Source: Lingula anatina
Lineage: Eukaryota > Brachiopoda > Lingulata > Lingulida > Lingulidae
Assembly: GCF_001039355.2 (NCBI RefSeq)
Contig: NW_019774736.1
Coordinates: 60,001 to 124,000 of the forward strand
DNA length: 64,000 bases
Direction: 5' to 3'
The notes below the pieces were generated by a model. The model saw nothing but the letters and a program-made list of their open reading frames with translations, did not search any database and was not told the DNA's origin. Below are positions 24,801 through 34,136 of this stretch, one piece after another; the first letter of the stretch is position 1, and the number at the start of each line of letters is the position of its first letter. A program made the translations under genes and the position numbers.

Positions 24801-26994
24801 AGTTATTTTCTGACAGTCTTCCAATTTATCTTTGTTGATCCATCCTCCATTTTTGACCGTCTTCCGACAGAAAAAAATAGATAACCGTCAATGTAAACTT
24901 GAAAATCTGACCATCTTCCGGAAGACCCAGATACTTGTTTATTAAAAGAAATATTTGTTGAATTGAACAAAGGATAAGGCAACATTTCAAATAAGTAGTC
25001 AACAAAAATTATCACTTCCTTTAGCAATCTATCTTTTACTAATAAACACAGACTTTGGTTACTTTTCATAGCCAAAACTGCAACGGACATCCTCAACCTC
25101 ATATGTTACAGAAGTTTGAATCAACAAGAGATTGATTAACTAAGTATTCCGATTGATGCATCCCACATCCTTAAGAATTCTATACCTTATCCCATCCCAA
25201 TATATTAAACATCCTCTATGACATCATGGTTTTTAGTTTTTCTTCTTATCTGTTATCTTTCCGACTAATAGTTTTGCACAAGATGCTTATTATAACTAGG
25301 GTCCTTTTAAAAACTCCTGGTGATTGCATCTTTTAGCATAACACATATTACTCTGTTAACATATCATGCAAACCTCAATCATTGCAAAATAAACAGGTAT
25401 CTCTTTGAATATGTATTTCTCTACTGATCTCCCTTTTTTTTTACTATCTGGCCCTGAACTAGACTCAAGAACAGTTGTAAGGGAAGCAACTCCTTAGGAT
25501 GTCCTGGGTTTTGAAGTACAGTGGAATATACAAAGTGGCAAGTGTAGTAGCTTCCTAATTGTTATGACTCACTTTACAGCAATAAAAATCCATTGATATA
25601 AAAAAATTAAAAATATGAATATTGCACCTTCATCATAACAGTCAAAAAGACATACAAAAGAAAGACAGGCAAAAAGTAAAAATGTTATTTTCAAATATTT
25701 ACCAAAAATTACTTTGAAAATTTCAACATACAGATACAATTAACACAGTCAAAATTATTTTCAAGCAAATTCTCAATTTTCAATGAGCAGACCTTTTATT
25801 ATGACCTGGAGGAAAGAAACTTCTCTTCCTGTCCATGAGACTTATCTTTAGCCACACGCTCACTGATATTACCTAGGGGCAAAACAACCACAAAGAAACC
25901 CAGGAAGTGCTCAATAAACTAGTTGACAAATTTGGATTAAACATTGCTAATCAAAATGCTGTTAAGTTGTTAAAGCAGCTTGTATTTTTCAACCCCTGCT
26001 GGGGCTGTAACCTTTATGGCATTTTCTTTGTATTTCTGAAAGATGTAGAAAGCGTATGCCAGTATACCACAATTAGTATTATTATTATAATTATTATGCA
26101 GTTTTATCAATTTCTAAAGTAAAGGGACCTTAATGTAATACTTTAAAATTTTTACCATCTCCAGGCCACAGCACAGCTTTCATTCATGAACTCTGTTTTA
26201 TTAGCCAATCATTCTTAATGAAAAACATGTTAAATACACCTATAGGTTCTGCTTGAGAAGACTTGAAATAAATAGAAAAGGAACAGTATTTCCCCTGTTG
26301 CATTCCCAGTGTGATCATCCCCTAAAACCAATACACACATTCAAATCAGAAATCAGATCCTTGGATCACTGTAATCAGAATTTAAAACCTTATCCAATTT
26401 TCAATAAATTGTTTTAAAAATTGGCAGCACTGGAACCTCTGTTAAGATATACATCAAATGAAGAACATTTTGCTATGAAGTTATGAAGATATGAAGTACA
26501 ATTCACATAATGAAAATATAACAATGACTTGATCAATCATTTAAATTCTATCTCGAAAAGCATTATATCAAATAAGGTGTTTAATCCTGACATTTCAGAT
26601 GGGCAATGGGAAAAGGACTTTAAACCAGTCATACTAGTAAGAGCAAATGTCAAGCTACACCTGAATAACCTTACTCATTTAACATGTTGACAAAAAAGTA
26701 CTGATTCATCTAACTGCATCCACCCCCTGGCACCGTTAACAGTCAACTACACCGCAATAACAAATGCTCTATCTGAGTCAGTGGCAATATCTGTCGTTCA
26801 AATTATTCAGAATAATTTACGTGATTTTCTTTGAATGTTGCCTTTTGACAGTAATAATTACGAAACGGATTTGATTGCAAAATTATGTGCACATATCCTA
26901 ATTTATTCTTACCTTCACTAACATCGCAATGGCTTCTATGGTATAAAAGTTTAAGAACCGCCACACAGCATATCCACTTCCATCCCCAGCCCAT
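1..26994 (-). CDS. ADAM9: ADAM9-like transmembrane metalloprotease-disintegrin (multi-exon, incomplete)
   Basis: Type I membrane protein of the ADAM/reprolysin family; family members shed ectodomains and bind integrins at the cell surface. Exons on the minus strand, in transcript order: 26913-26994, 16427-16539, 10172-10248, 9435-9510, 7279-7361, 6077-6192, 5776-5846, 5270-5353, 4882-4953, 4455-4624, then 4103-4187 or 3513-3597; gap; 2820-3024, 2399-2476, 2144-2255, 1450-1596, 1027-1171, 1-677. The phases agree at every junction. Visible parts: signal peptide; prodomain; cysteine switch (HLRCGTGD, across the 6077/5846 junction); furin-like RLRR at the 5776/5353 junction; metalloprotease strands ([26 protein letters not shown]); late Cys-rich region ([17 protein letters not shown]); EGF ([18 protein letters not shown]); [10 protein letters not shown]; transmembrane helix ([16 protein letters not shown]); proline-rich tail. 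The EGF-to-membrane stretch matches ADAM9 best. HExxH, Met-turn and disintegrin exons are not present. The symbol is a family call; ADAM9/12/19 share this layout. Confidence 0.9.
1027..1171 (-). CDS. ADAM9: ADAM transmembrane exon
   Basis: Encodes GDNSLMIG, a hydrophobic helix [20 protein letters not shown], then basic and aromatic residues [13 protein letters not shown]. The arrangement is that of ADAM9 (LLVFFFLIVPLIV there). Donor GTAAGA, acceptor CAG, phases 1 in and 2 out, joining to the tail exon as K-D-A-A-P-P. Confidence 0.88.
1450..1596 (-). CDS. ADAM9: ADAM juxtamembrane Ser/Thr-rich stalk exon, candidate cassette exon
   Basis: 147 nt, 49 codons, with acceptor TTTTAG and donor GTAACT. 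It encodes [16 protein letters not shown] and further Ser/Thr/Val-rich residues ending RPTEIPPQ, a mucin-like spacer between the [10 protein letters not shown] segment and the membrane helix; one N-x-T site (NVT) is visible. Phase 1 at both ends means it can be skipped without changing the frame. ADAM9 of vertebrates has no such long spacer at this point. Function as a variable-length O-glycosylated stalk is inference. Confidence 0.75.
3112..3112. other. Single-N assembly gap inside the ADAM gene
   Basis: One N between introns of the ADAM gene. Unlike the other single-N joins, the flanks are not copies of each other. It falls exactly where the exons for the HExxH helix, Met-turn, disintegrin domain and first half of the Cys-rich domain should be, so a real stretch of several kb is probably missing. 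Confidence 0.75.
3513..3597 (-). CDS. ADAM9: ADAM metalloprotease exon, alternative version B
   Basis: 85-nt exon with acceptor CAG and donor GTAGGA, same phases as version A. It reads [19 protein letters not shown] and ends RYSGGVVR. It shares with version A the spacing G-K-A...P-x-C and the RYSGGV end, but differs at most positions between. Placed after version A instead of replacing it, this exon would be read in another frame and hit TAG at its last codon, so the two should be mutually exclusive. Confidence 0.85.
4103..4187 (-). CDS. ADAM9: ADAM metalloprotease exon, alternative version A
   Basis: 85-nt exon with acceptor CAG and donor GTAGGT, phase 2 in and phase 0 out. It joins the end of 4455-4624 (...DNGQLI plus AC) to read [19 protein letters not shown] and ends RYSGGVNT. 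In reprolysin structures this segment is the antiparallel edge strand of the active-site cleft and the loop leading to the HExxH helix. Version B lies 505 bp downstream at 3513-3597 with the same length and phase. Confidence 0.85.
4625..10171 (-). other. ADAM introns between prodomain and catalytic exons
   Basis: Apart from the exons listed for the gene, the introns in 4625-10171 hold no gene that I can support. The longest (7362-9434, about 2.1 kb) has a few short open frames without family features and plain AT-rich sequence; it contains no tRNA-like fold or transposase motif that I recognise. A poly-T run sits at 6300-6315. Confidence 0.55.
10172..10248 (-). CDS. ADAM9: ADAM prodomain exon, copy 1
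   Basis: Encodes [20 protein letters not shown] and a few more residues, the prodomain beta-strand segment conserved in ADAMs (the F-x-L-x-L pattern). Acceptor CAG and donor GTAAGT are intact; phase 0 in, phase 2 out. A second identical exon lies at 11815-11891 inside an assembly duplication. Using both would add 154 nt and break the frame, so only one is real or used. Confidence 0.85.
11815..11891 (-). CDS. ADAM9: ADAM prodomain exon, copy 2 (assembly duplicate)
   Basis: Same exon as 10172-10248, displaced by 1643 nt, within the direct repeat that meets at the single N at 11678. I see no difference between the two copies in the exon. The most likely reading is that both represent the same locus from overlapping contigs or from two alleles; only one should enter the gene model. 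Confidence 0.8.
12879..15523. repeat. Direct duplication, 0.94 kb, flanking the N run
   Basis: 12879-13817 and 14585-15523 match, beginning ATACATGTTTTATC and ending AAGGTCAGCTGA. They flank the N run. One base differs (G at 13741, A in the other copy within AGTTCATC). The section 11235-11677 is thereby present three times in the window. This looks like an allelic contig end placed as a neighbour. Confidence 0.88.
13818..14584. other. Assembly gap (run of N)
   Basis: 767 unknown bases inside an ADAM intron. The flanking sequences are copies of each other, so the gap may enclose nothing real: removing one flank copy and the N run would give a continuous sequence. Confidence 0.97.
16659..16742. 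repeat. A-rich simple repeat, AAAAT units
   Basis: A stretch of A runs broken by single T, with several AAAAT units in a row. It could be the decayed poly-A tail of a retroposed element, but no body is recognisable next to it. Confidence 0.85.
20821..21043. mobile_element. MITE-like element with imperfect terminal inverted repeats
   Basis: 223 bp, clearly richer in G+C than its surroundings. The left end reads CCTAGGGGCGCATTCCCA then TAGATTTTAGATCAATC; the reverse complement of the right end reads CCTAGACCCCATTCCCA then GAGATTAGATCGATC. The two align over about 35 bases with small gaps. No open frame, so a non-autonomous DNA element is likely; family unknown and no clear target-site duplication was seen. 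Alternative: a structured RNA-derived repeat. Confidence 0.55.
21759..21813. repeat. AT dinucleotide microsatellite
   Basis: About 27 uninterrupted AT units in ADAM intron 1. Likely length-polymorphic. Confidence 0.97.
22847..25238. repeat. Direct duplication, 1.2 kb, two units joined by one N
   Basis: 22847-24038 and 24040-25238 match with an offset of 1193 at the start, starting AATGTAATATTTGCC. Small differences are visible: the second copy has an extra ACTCAGT in the segment around 24353, one extra C in ATCATCCGATG, and a few substitutions. The N at 24039 is the seam. Two alleles or an unresolved contig overlap is the simplest reading; no exon is involved. Confidence 0.88.
23585..23599 (+). 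mobile_element. Lone hAT-like terminus
   Basis: CAGGGGCGGATCCAG resembles the terminal inverted repeat of many hAT-type elements. The matching opposite end was not found nearby, so at most a truncated copy is present. It recurs at about 24786 only because of the assembly duplication. The adjacent stretch contains GTCTTCCG repeats and no transposase. Confidence 0.3.
26913..26994 (-). CDS. ADAM9: ADAM gene exon 1: start codon and signal peptide
   Basis: ATG at 26994-26992 opens [18 protein letters not shown], a short hydrophobic leader, then a Cys/His stretch ending ...DVSE plus one base, followed by a clean GTAAGA donor. The phase (1) fits the acceptor of 16427-16539 exactly, giving Gly-Asn at the join. 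The charged n-region is weak (one Lys) and the h-region short, so cleavage efficiency is uncertain. The next exon carries the start of the prodomain. No other initiator exon of the right phase was found upstream. Known: ADAM first exons usually encode only the leader. Confidence 0.75.
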
Positions 26995-27782
26995 CTTTCA
27001 GTGTCTGCCCGGCCTGACCCACTTCCTCAAAATATATGCAATTTTAAGAGGGCGCGCTTCAAGACAAGGCATATCTATGTCCTAGTTTCTGAAGCTCATC
27101 ACTTCCTTGTTACATCAGTTGAATTATTAGTTGTTTTAGATATCAAATCATTTACAATTATAAAAAAGTGCATTGGAATGTGAATTTAACATTTTTTTTA
27201 ATGAGCATAGCGTTTGGCTTTTCTTGGTTACTGCTCCAACCTGTCGAGATAGTAGTGTAGTACAAGGAACTTCTTACAAAAAGAAACGTGTCACTCATTA
27301 TCATTTCGAGCAGCTTTAAACTTAAAGGACTTTTCCTTGATGGTGGTGCGAAACCATATTCTTCACATGGTTTATTTCACTGCTAATGTTATCAGAATCA
27401 GATGAGGTATATTATCATTTATTATCAAATAGCCGATCATGTGTGACGCTGATAACCGAACTTGAAGTTGGAACCCTCTGAAACAGACGACGTTTGGTAA
27501 ATGAGAGCGAAAATTAACATGAGGAGTGACAATAATGGGATATGAGGTATGCACACGAAAGAAAGTGCGACTAGAAAACTGTATGCTATTCTGGATTGCG
27601 TATTTCGACTCTATTTCTGGCCATAGTTATCAACCGACATTATGATCCTGATTATATTAAATTGATACGATAGTTGCTACTTAAGCTTCTTGTCACGATC
27701 GACATACAATTTATGTAATTATTATAATTGGCACTCGTAAAGGGGATAGCAACTGGTATTGCTCTCTAGTCTAGGACCATGC
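26995..27782. promoter_or_regulatory. Divergent intergenic promoter region, ADAM / MFSD13A
   Basis: 788 bp between the ADAM start codon (minus) and the MFSD13A start codon (plus). No other gene is supported in it. It must hold the 5' UTRs and promoters of both genes. No TATA box is convincing, and I cannot place the transcription start sites. Confidence 0.55.
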
Positions 27783-30700
27783 ATGGAGTCCAAAATTTCT
27801 GAAATCAAGAGTGAGTTAAATCACCATATTTAAATTTATTTTTCTCTATTAGGTATTGTTGATCACAATTTAATTCTTACATTTTTATCAGATAGTATAC
27901 ACTTTTTACTCCATTGATTCTTGTTTGATGAATATAACATTATTTCAACCAATTTAGACACTGCATACATATTATATTTTATACAAACAAAATTTGAAAA
28001 TTACTTCTTTTTTCAGACTCAGAAGAAGACAGTTTGACAAGGGTGGAACACAAGTCAGATGAAGGAGAAGCAGAAGTGATGCCATATTCTTTGCAAAGTT
28101 CTCTGCTGCCTCTGGGCCTTTGTTATGGCTCTCTGGCACTATTTACATCTATCCTCCACAATGTTTTCTTGTTGTACCACATAGAAACATTTGTGTCAAT
28201 TTACAAAATTGACAGGACATCTTTCTGGATTGGAGAAACAGTTTTTCTGATCTGGAACTCCTTCAATGATCCTCTCTTTGGATGGATAAGTGATCGCAAA
28301 TATTTATCACAGAAGGAAGGAAGTCATTGTCCCGACATTGTTCTCAGACGCTTGCAGGCTCTCACATGGAATGGACCATTGTTTGGACTATCTTTCATGG
28401 TGTTTTGGGTTTCTTGGCACTTTCCTTCACTTCAGTTTGTCATATGTTTGTGCCTTTATGATGGGTTTCTGACTATGGTGGACTTACACCATTCAGCCCT
28501 CTTAGCTGATCTGGCAATATCTGCAGACACCAGAACAAGACTGAACTCTTATTGCTCAGTTTTCAGTACTTTAGGCTCTTTCTCAGTGTTTATGTCTTAC
28601 ATGATGTGGGACAAGGATACTTTGACATCTTTTCAACTGTTTTGCGCTGCACTTACAGTATTTTCTATATGTGGGTTCCTGATGAGCACAAGAGTAATGA
28701 GAAAAGTATACACCAAAGCTGCCAAACAAGGGGTTTTAGAAACAGAAAAAGACAGGTACTAGGTTACATTAAATTGACAAACTTTATATTAAAAAAAATA
28801 AAGTAACATGATATATACATTTAGCATTAGGTTTGGAAAATAGAATGATAGATTGAATGCCTTTATCATCGTCATAATTTATGGAAGAAAACATTTAAAT
28901 ATTTTTTCCAAATTATGATTAGTATGGCTCAATGTAATATTCTAGTGATGAAGATGAAGAAAATGCAGAATGGAACCAACACACATCAACTATAAAGGAC
29001 TATGTGACGCAGCTGTCTAAGCATCGGAATTTTATGTGGTTTTCACTTATGAACTTGATCCAGGTACAGTATGTATACATGCATGTATATTTTATCATTT
29101 TGATTTTTTTCGATTGGAAGTATGATAGGTATTTGTAGTAAAAAAATGTTATAGAATTTTTTGAGGATATTTAAATATATTTTTATTTGTTTCCTTACTT
29201 AATTAAGTGGATTGTGCCTGAGTGCACGGTTGCATTCATGAATAGATAAAAACATAATGTTTACAATTAATTTGAAAATTTTCCTATTTTAGGTATTTCA
29301 CTGCCATTTCAACAGCAATTTTTTCCCCATTTTCTTGGAAAATTTACTTGGAGATGCCATATCTCCTCCTACTGCTTCCATGTTACTTGGTAAGAAGAAT
29401 TATCCACACACTATCTTTCCTATCTTATGATATTGATTAATGTCAAATGGTTAATATCAGAAATATAATGAGGATATATTGTACAACAGATTTAATTGAT
29501 TTGGCAAATGAATTGATCTTTGGTTAAACTTAAAAGTAAATTTCAACAGTATTTTACTTACGCAGAAGTTGTTATATCTAAAAATGAATTACATTATGCC
29601 AACAATATTCATGTTAAATATGTTACTGTTTATTGACTTTTTATAGTATAATTTTAAATGTATTTTTAGGTCTGTCATTTGTTGCACCACATATAAATAA
29701 CCTGTACTTTTTGAGCCTGTGTAGAAAATATGGAGTTTACAGAGTTATTCAGCTGCTGTTTGCCATCAAACTTGGTTTGAGTGTGGTCATGTTGGGCCTT
29801 GGAAGACACCACATATGGGTACTCTGTGCATACATAGCCAGGTAAGTGGTATACATTTAGAATCCAAAATTTGTGAAAAGCAACAGTGACTTTTTAGAGA
29901 AAATGGAAACTGCCCTTTACAAGTATTGTTTAAAATGAATGCATTACCTCTCTTGCATTATAAGATCAAAAGGCACAAGCTTAGTGTTCTGAATCATGCC
30001 TTCAGAAAATTAAAAAGAGAAGAAAAAGAACTTGGATACAAAGTATTTGCAAATATATTTTGATCATACTGTATTCCTTTTATTGGGGATTAAGGGAGCT
30101 TGATTTTATCAATTGTTTGCTGATTGTAGTAACATGAACGGAAAAATAGTCAATTAGGTCTATTTTTAGATTGAAAAGTTTCACTTGACTTGACTCTGTC
30201 ATTAACATTTTCCTTCCAGTGCAGTTATTTTGTTCTGTGATTGCATTCTCCATCAAAGTCAGTTTCCTGCAATATAGTCAAATTAACCTTTTCCTAATGC
30301 TAAAGAGTCAAATGGCATATATAAGTTATTACTGTAACAGTTGTAATTGACACAAACATTTTAGTGTATAGCTTATAGATATGTGAAAATGTCAAGTGTT
30401 CTTTAAAAATTTTTCTTTTATTTTAAGTAATCGCATATTCACTGAAGGGACCTGTAAGCTGCTGAACCTAGTCATTAGTGATCTGGTTGACGAAGACTTT
30501 GTACTACACAACAGAAACCAAGCAGTGTCAGCTCTCATGTTTGGAACTGCAGCCCTGGTGTCTAAGCCTGGACAGACTCTAGCTCCACTTATTGGAACAT
30601 GGCTGTTGTCAGTGCAGACAGGTAAACATAATTCTTATTTGTATTAAACAATAATTTTTGTGCTTGGAAACAACTTAAGGTTAACTTAGTGTTTCAGTTT

Positions 30701-31741
30701 GGTTTGCTTGTACATGTACCTTTGACATGCCTCTAAAACGTTTTTAAAAATGTGCAACTAGCCAGACAGGTTATAAGTCCAGTAGGGAGTAGCTTAAAGA
30801 TTTAGTATGCTGTTTTTTGCCAGGGTTAAATTCATGTGAAAATTCCTTAGATCTGTGCAGTCGTTGTGTGATATATTTGGTGAATGTTTTGGTAATTATG
30901 TCAGCTCATTTTGACACTGATGCTGATTATCTAATCTGTTGAACATATATAACTACAATAATACAGGTACTTCTGATAGATGTGTTGACCTTTTTTATCA
31001 AAGATTATGAAATAAAATTGATGTAACCATTAAGTTAGTGAAATGCTTTGAAACTGGCTTTTATTATCAGTTATTTGTTTATAATGTATTGTAATAATTG
31101 TGAAATGCAAAGAATTAATGAAAAAAAAGAAAAGATAAAGGTATAATTAACACATAAAAAAAAGATCTTATAAGTCATATTTTTATTTTTAAATATCCTG
31201 AACAGCTACTTATATTTCCCAGTTCTTACTTTTATACTGATAAAACCCCTCAAAAAAGAAACATATTTTAATATTTCCTTCAGCAATGTCAGAAAGAATC
31301 ATGATTAATTTAGAACTAAGTTATGGTACACAACCATCAAATTCAACTACAAGTACAGATCAAACAATGACACCTAACTAGCTTTTTTCTACAGTAAAAT
31401 TAACATTTGAGTGATAATCCCATATAGGATCTTGCAGTCAGTGACATTTGTGGCATTGGTGACAGACTATACACACCTGTTATTGTTTGATTTTCCCAAT
31501 ATTTTCAGGTCATGATATATTCCAGTCTGGTAATGAAGGTGGTTCAATCAAGTTGAACATGAAAACCATGCCTGAACATGAAAAGGAGCTCCAGCGTCAG
31601 GGCTGTTTCACCATACTTGTGTATATCCCTATAGTATGTGCAATACTTCAGCTGCTGGCGTGGTCAAGATTCAAACTGCGTGGAAGACGATTGAGAATGA
31701 TAAAGTCCATGAGGGATGGAGTTGAGACACATAAGGTTTAG
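27783..31741 (+). CDS. MFSD13A: MFSD13A (TMEM180), major facilitator superfamily membrane protein
   Basis: Exons: 27783-27810, 28017-28755, 28946-29063, 29293-29389, 29670-29841, 30428-30621, 31509-31741; total 1581 nt, 526 residues, close to the 517 of human TMEM180. All junction phases agree. Diagnostic stretches: [37 protein letters not shown] followed by ISDRK (the MFS_2-type loop), [75 protein letters not shown]. The product should be a polytopic (about 12-helix) membrane protein; the substrate is not established. An acidic cytosolic-type loop ([11 protein letters not shown]) is split across exons 2 and 3. The start is chosen because exon 1 joins in phase; an out-of-frame ATG lies 4 nt upstream. 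Head to head with the ADAM gene. Confidence 0.95.
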
Positions 31742-34136
31742 CTTATTGCTAAAGTCAATTTTTGGTGCTAAATTCATTTTAACAGGTGTTTCTGTATTTG
31801 AAAATATCAAGTGCTTAGGAAGTTATCCAATTTCCATTGATCTATTTCTTGAACTTGGGTCATTCCTTGGGCAATAATTTTGTTGTCATTATAAACAACT
31901 TTATTCATTTATTAGACATCAGATTTTTTTATGGATAAGTAAAGTCCCATTTGTGTTAATACTCAACTTCTACTTAAAAGTTCTTGAGTAAAATGTTTAT
32001 GTTATGTTGCCAAAAGAAAAAATCTAATATAGCTGGAGAGGTGTGACATTCATGGTATTTTAAAATAAAAATGCAGCTAAACACTATATTTTAAATTTTA
32101 TTTTAATAAATATTATAATTTCGTTTTTTTTTTTAATTAGTAGGGTGAGGAAATTTCATTGGTTTATTCTAACAGTGTCAAATATTCAGTTTAATCTCGC
32201 CTTAGACAAGTGTTGATTATAAAATTGATAAAGCTCAGTCTTCAGTATATTGATAACGGTATGTCATTTGAAAGCTAAGCTTTAGCATGATAACATAATG
32301 TTTTTCTTGTTTTCATATTTCATGATTTTTACATTTTAACATTGTTGTCAAATATTTCGACACTACATGTGAACACATCTTTAAAGATGACCATTTTTTT
32401 TCTTGAGCAGAGGTGTGCATTATCTTGGTAGTTGGATCATATATAGTAATTATTTAACACAAGCTGAAATATTTTCCATACGGTTAGCTTCTGTCACCAG
32501 CCAACCATGAATAGGGACCAGGGGGAGGGAGGGGGGGTGCTCTACTTGACATTTATAAGAGGGTCCTGGTTTCTATACCTCCACGCAGTCAGTGAGTAAT
32601 GTCACAGGTCAGTATGAAGGCCTATGTTAAGCCAAAAGGTAAACTGAAACACAAGCCAATAACTAAAATTTGAGGGTTTTTCATCTCTTTAAGTTATAAT
32701 AAGTAATAATCTTTTCTTGATATGAAATGGATAAAAATAGAATCTAGATCAAACTTCAGTTTCAGTAAGGAAAGCCATAAGTGATCTCCTGGTTGCCTTC
32801 TCAGAAGAACCCAATATAGTCTAGAAATGTTGAAATACAACAAATTACCATTTAATTTTTTATGTGGGAGTAATGTAATATTGAATTTTACAAAGCACAG
32901 TCATACATGTATATTATTGATGATCCCACATTTCAAGTGCCATTTTGGAGATGGGAATTTTTCTCAGAGCACTACCCCATTGGTTGCCTCATTCACAAAA
33001 AGCGCATCTTTATTGGATTGACACGGAATATGTTTTGTGTACCATTGGTGTAATTTTGTCTTTGTGATTTTTGTACCAAGACATCAATTTGAAAGTGGTC
33101 GAAATAATGAATTGAAATAAATCGAGTAAATCTATAATATATTGAAACTTTAGTACAGATATGTATATATATATATTTCCTGTCAGTTGTATTGTAAAAT
33201 GTAAACTGTAATAGTCAAAATATTGGGGACCAATTGTGCTCTATCTGTGACCAGATTTCAAAGCTGTGATAAACATTGCCATAAAAAAATGGCTCATGCT
33301 ACTGCTCTCTAATATCGCATGTGGGCCTTGTTTACTTTCAGATCTATATAAAATGTTGCAATAATTAGCTGGAAATATTTATCTAGACAAGTGTAGTTTT
33401 TAGTTGAATTGGGCACTGTTCACAACCAAATTGAGCCACAGCTCAAGTATGACGTGCACTTGAAAGCATTCCACATAATCTCCTACCAGACTCCTGGCCT
33501 CCCACATGCTGCGTCCCTGCAGGGATTAAGTGGTATGCCTTCAAGTGGGTCTTGCCATATTTTGGCCGTGGCTTATTTAGGCCCCGCTCAACTCGGTTGT
33601 GAAAAGAGCCTTAGATTTATCAATCATGCAAGTAAGGTATTTATTAAGAAGTCAAAAATTGTTGTATAATGTTTATGCATCTGTAAGAGATATATTAAGT
33701 GCAACTGCTGTTAATGTGAGTACTACATTTATTCACATTAATTTTGAAAAGTAAAATAATGACTTTGTACAATAAAATATACAATAGAGAAATAAAAGTC
33801 ACTTACAAAGTAAAAATTTCATGAAAAGATATAAATCATAATGTTAGCCCTGTACTGTTTGAAGGGTTGTAACTTGATGTTATACATGGTCCAATACCTA
33901 GTCTTGACATAATAAAGACATGTATTCAGTTTATTTGTGATAAATTTGTGTAGCATTTGTTTAAATGGCCGGTGTCGGGCTCTCATTCGCTGTCATCCAA
34001 AATGGATCTTATTGCTTTCATATGCATGTGACACAATACACAATTTCACGATTTAAATAGTTAAATTTACAGTATTCATGACACAAGTGAAACTTTTCTC
34101 TGGCTATCTTTTCAGTCCTTATCGAAAATACATATA
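31742..34136. other. Convergent 3' region of MFSD13A and CFAP161
   Basis: 2.4 kb with no coding gene. Poly(A) signals for the plus strand: AATAAA at 33116-33121 and 33911-33916. For the minus strand: TTTATT at 33930-33935 and 33728-33733. The two 3' UTRs could overlap if the distal signals are used. A few short open frames occur but lack any recognisable feature. Confidence 0.5.
32521..32537 (+). other. Potential G-quadruplex motif
   Basis: Runs of 5, 3 and 7 G separated by single A, enough for four G3 tracts. It lies downstream of the MFSD13A stop, so it may be in that gene's 3' UTR. Folding is inference from sequence only. Confidence 0.4.

Larger units (their letters stand above)
16540..26912 (-). 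other. ADAM intron 1 (about 10.4 kb)
   Basis: No coding exon found. It holds an A-rich simple repeat (16659-16742), a T-rich stretch (18001-18050), a G-rich patch (20711-20770), a short element with inverted ends (20821-21043), an AT microsatellite (21759-21813), and a 1.2 kb direct duplication (22847-25238). The rest is unremarkable AT-rich DNA. First introns of this size often carry enhancers, but no specific site can be supported here. Confidence 0.6.
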
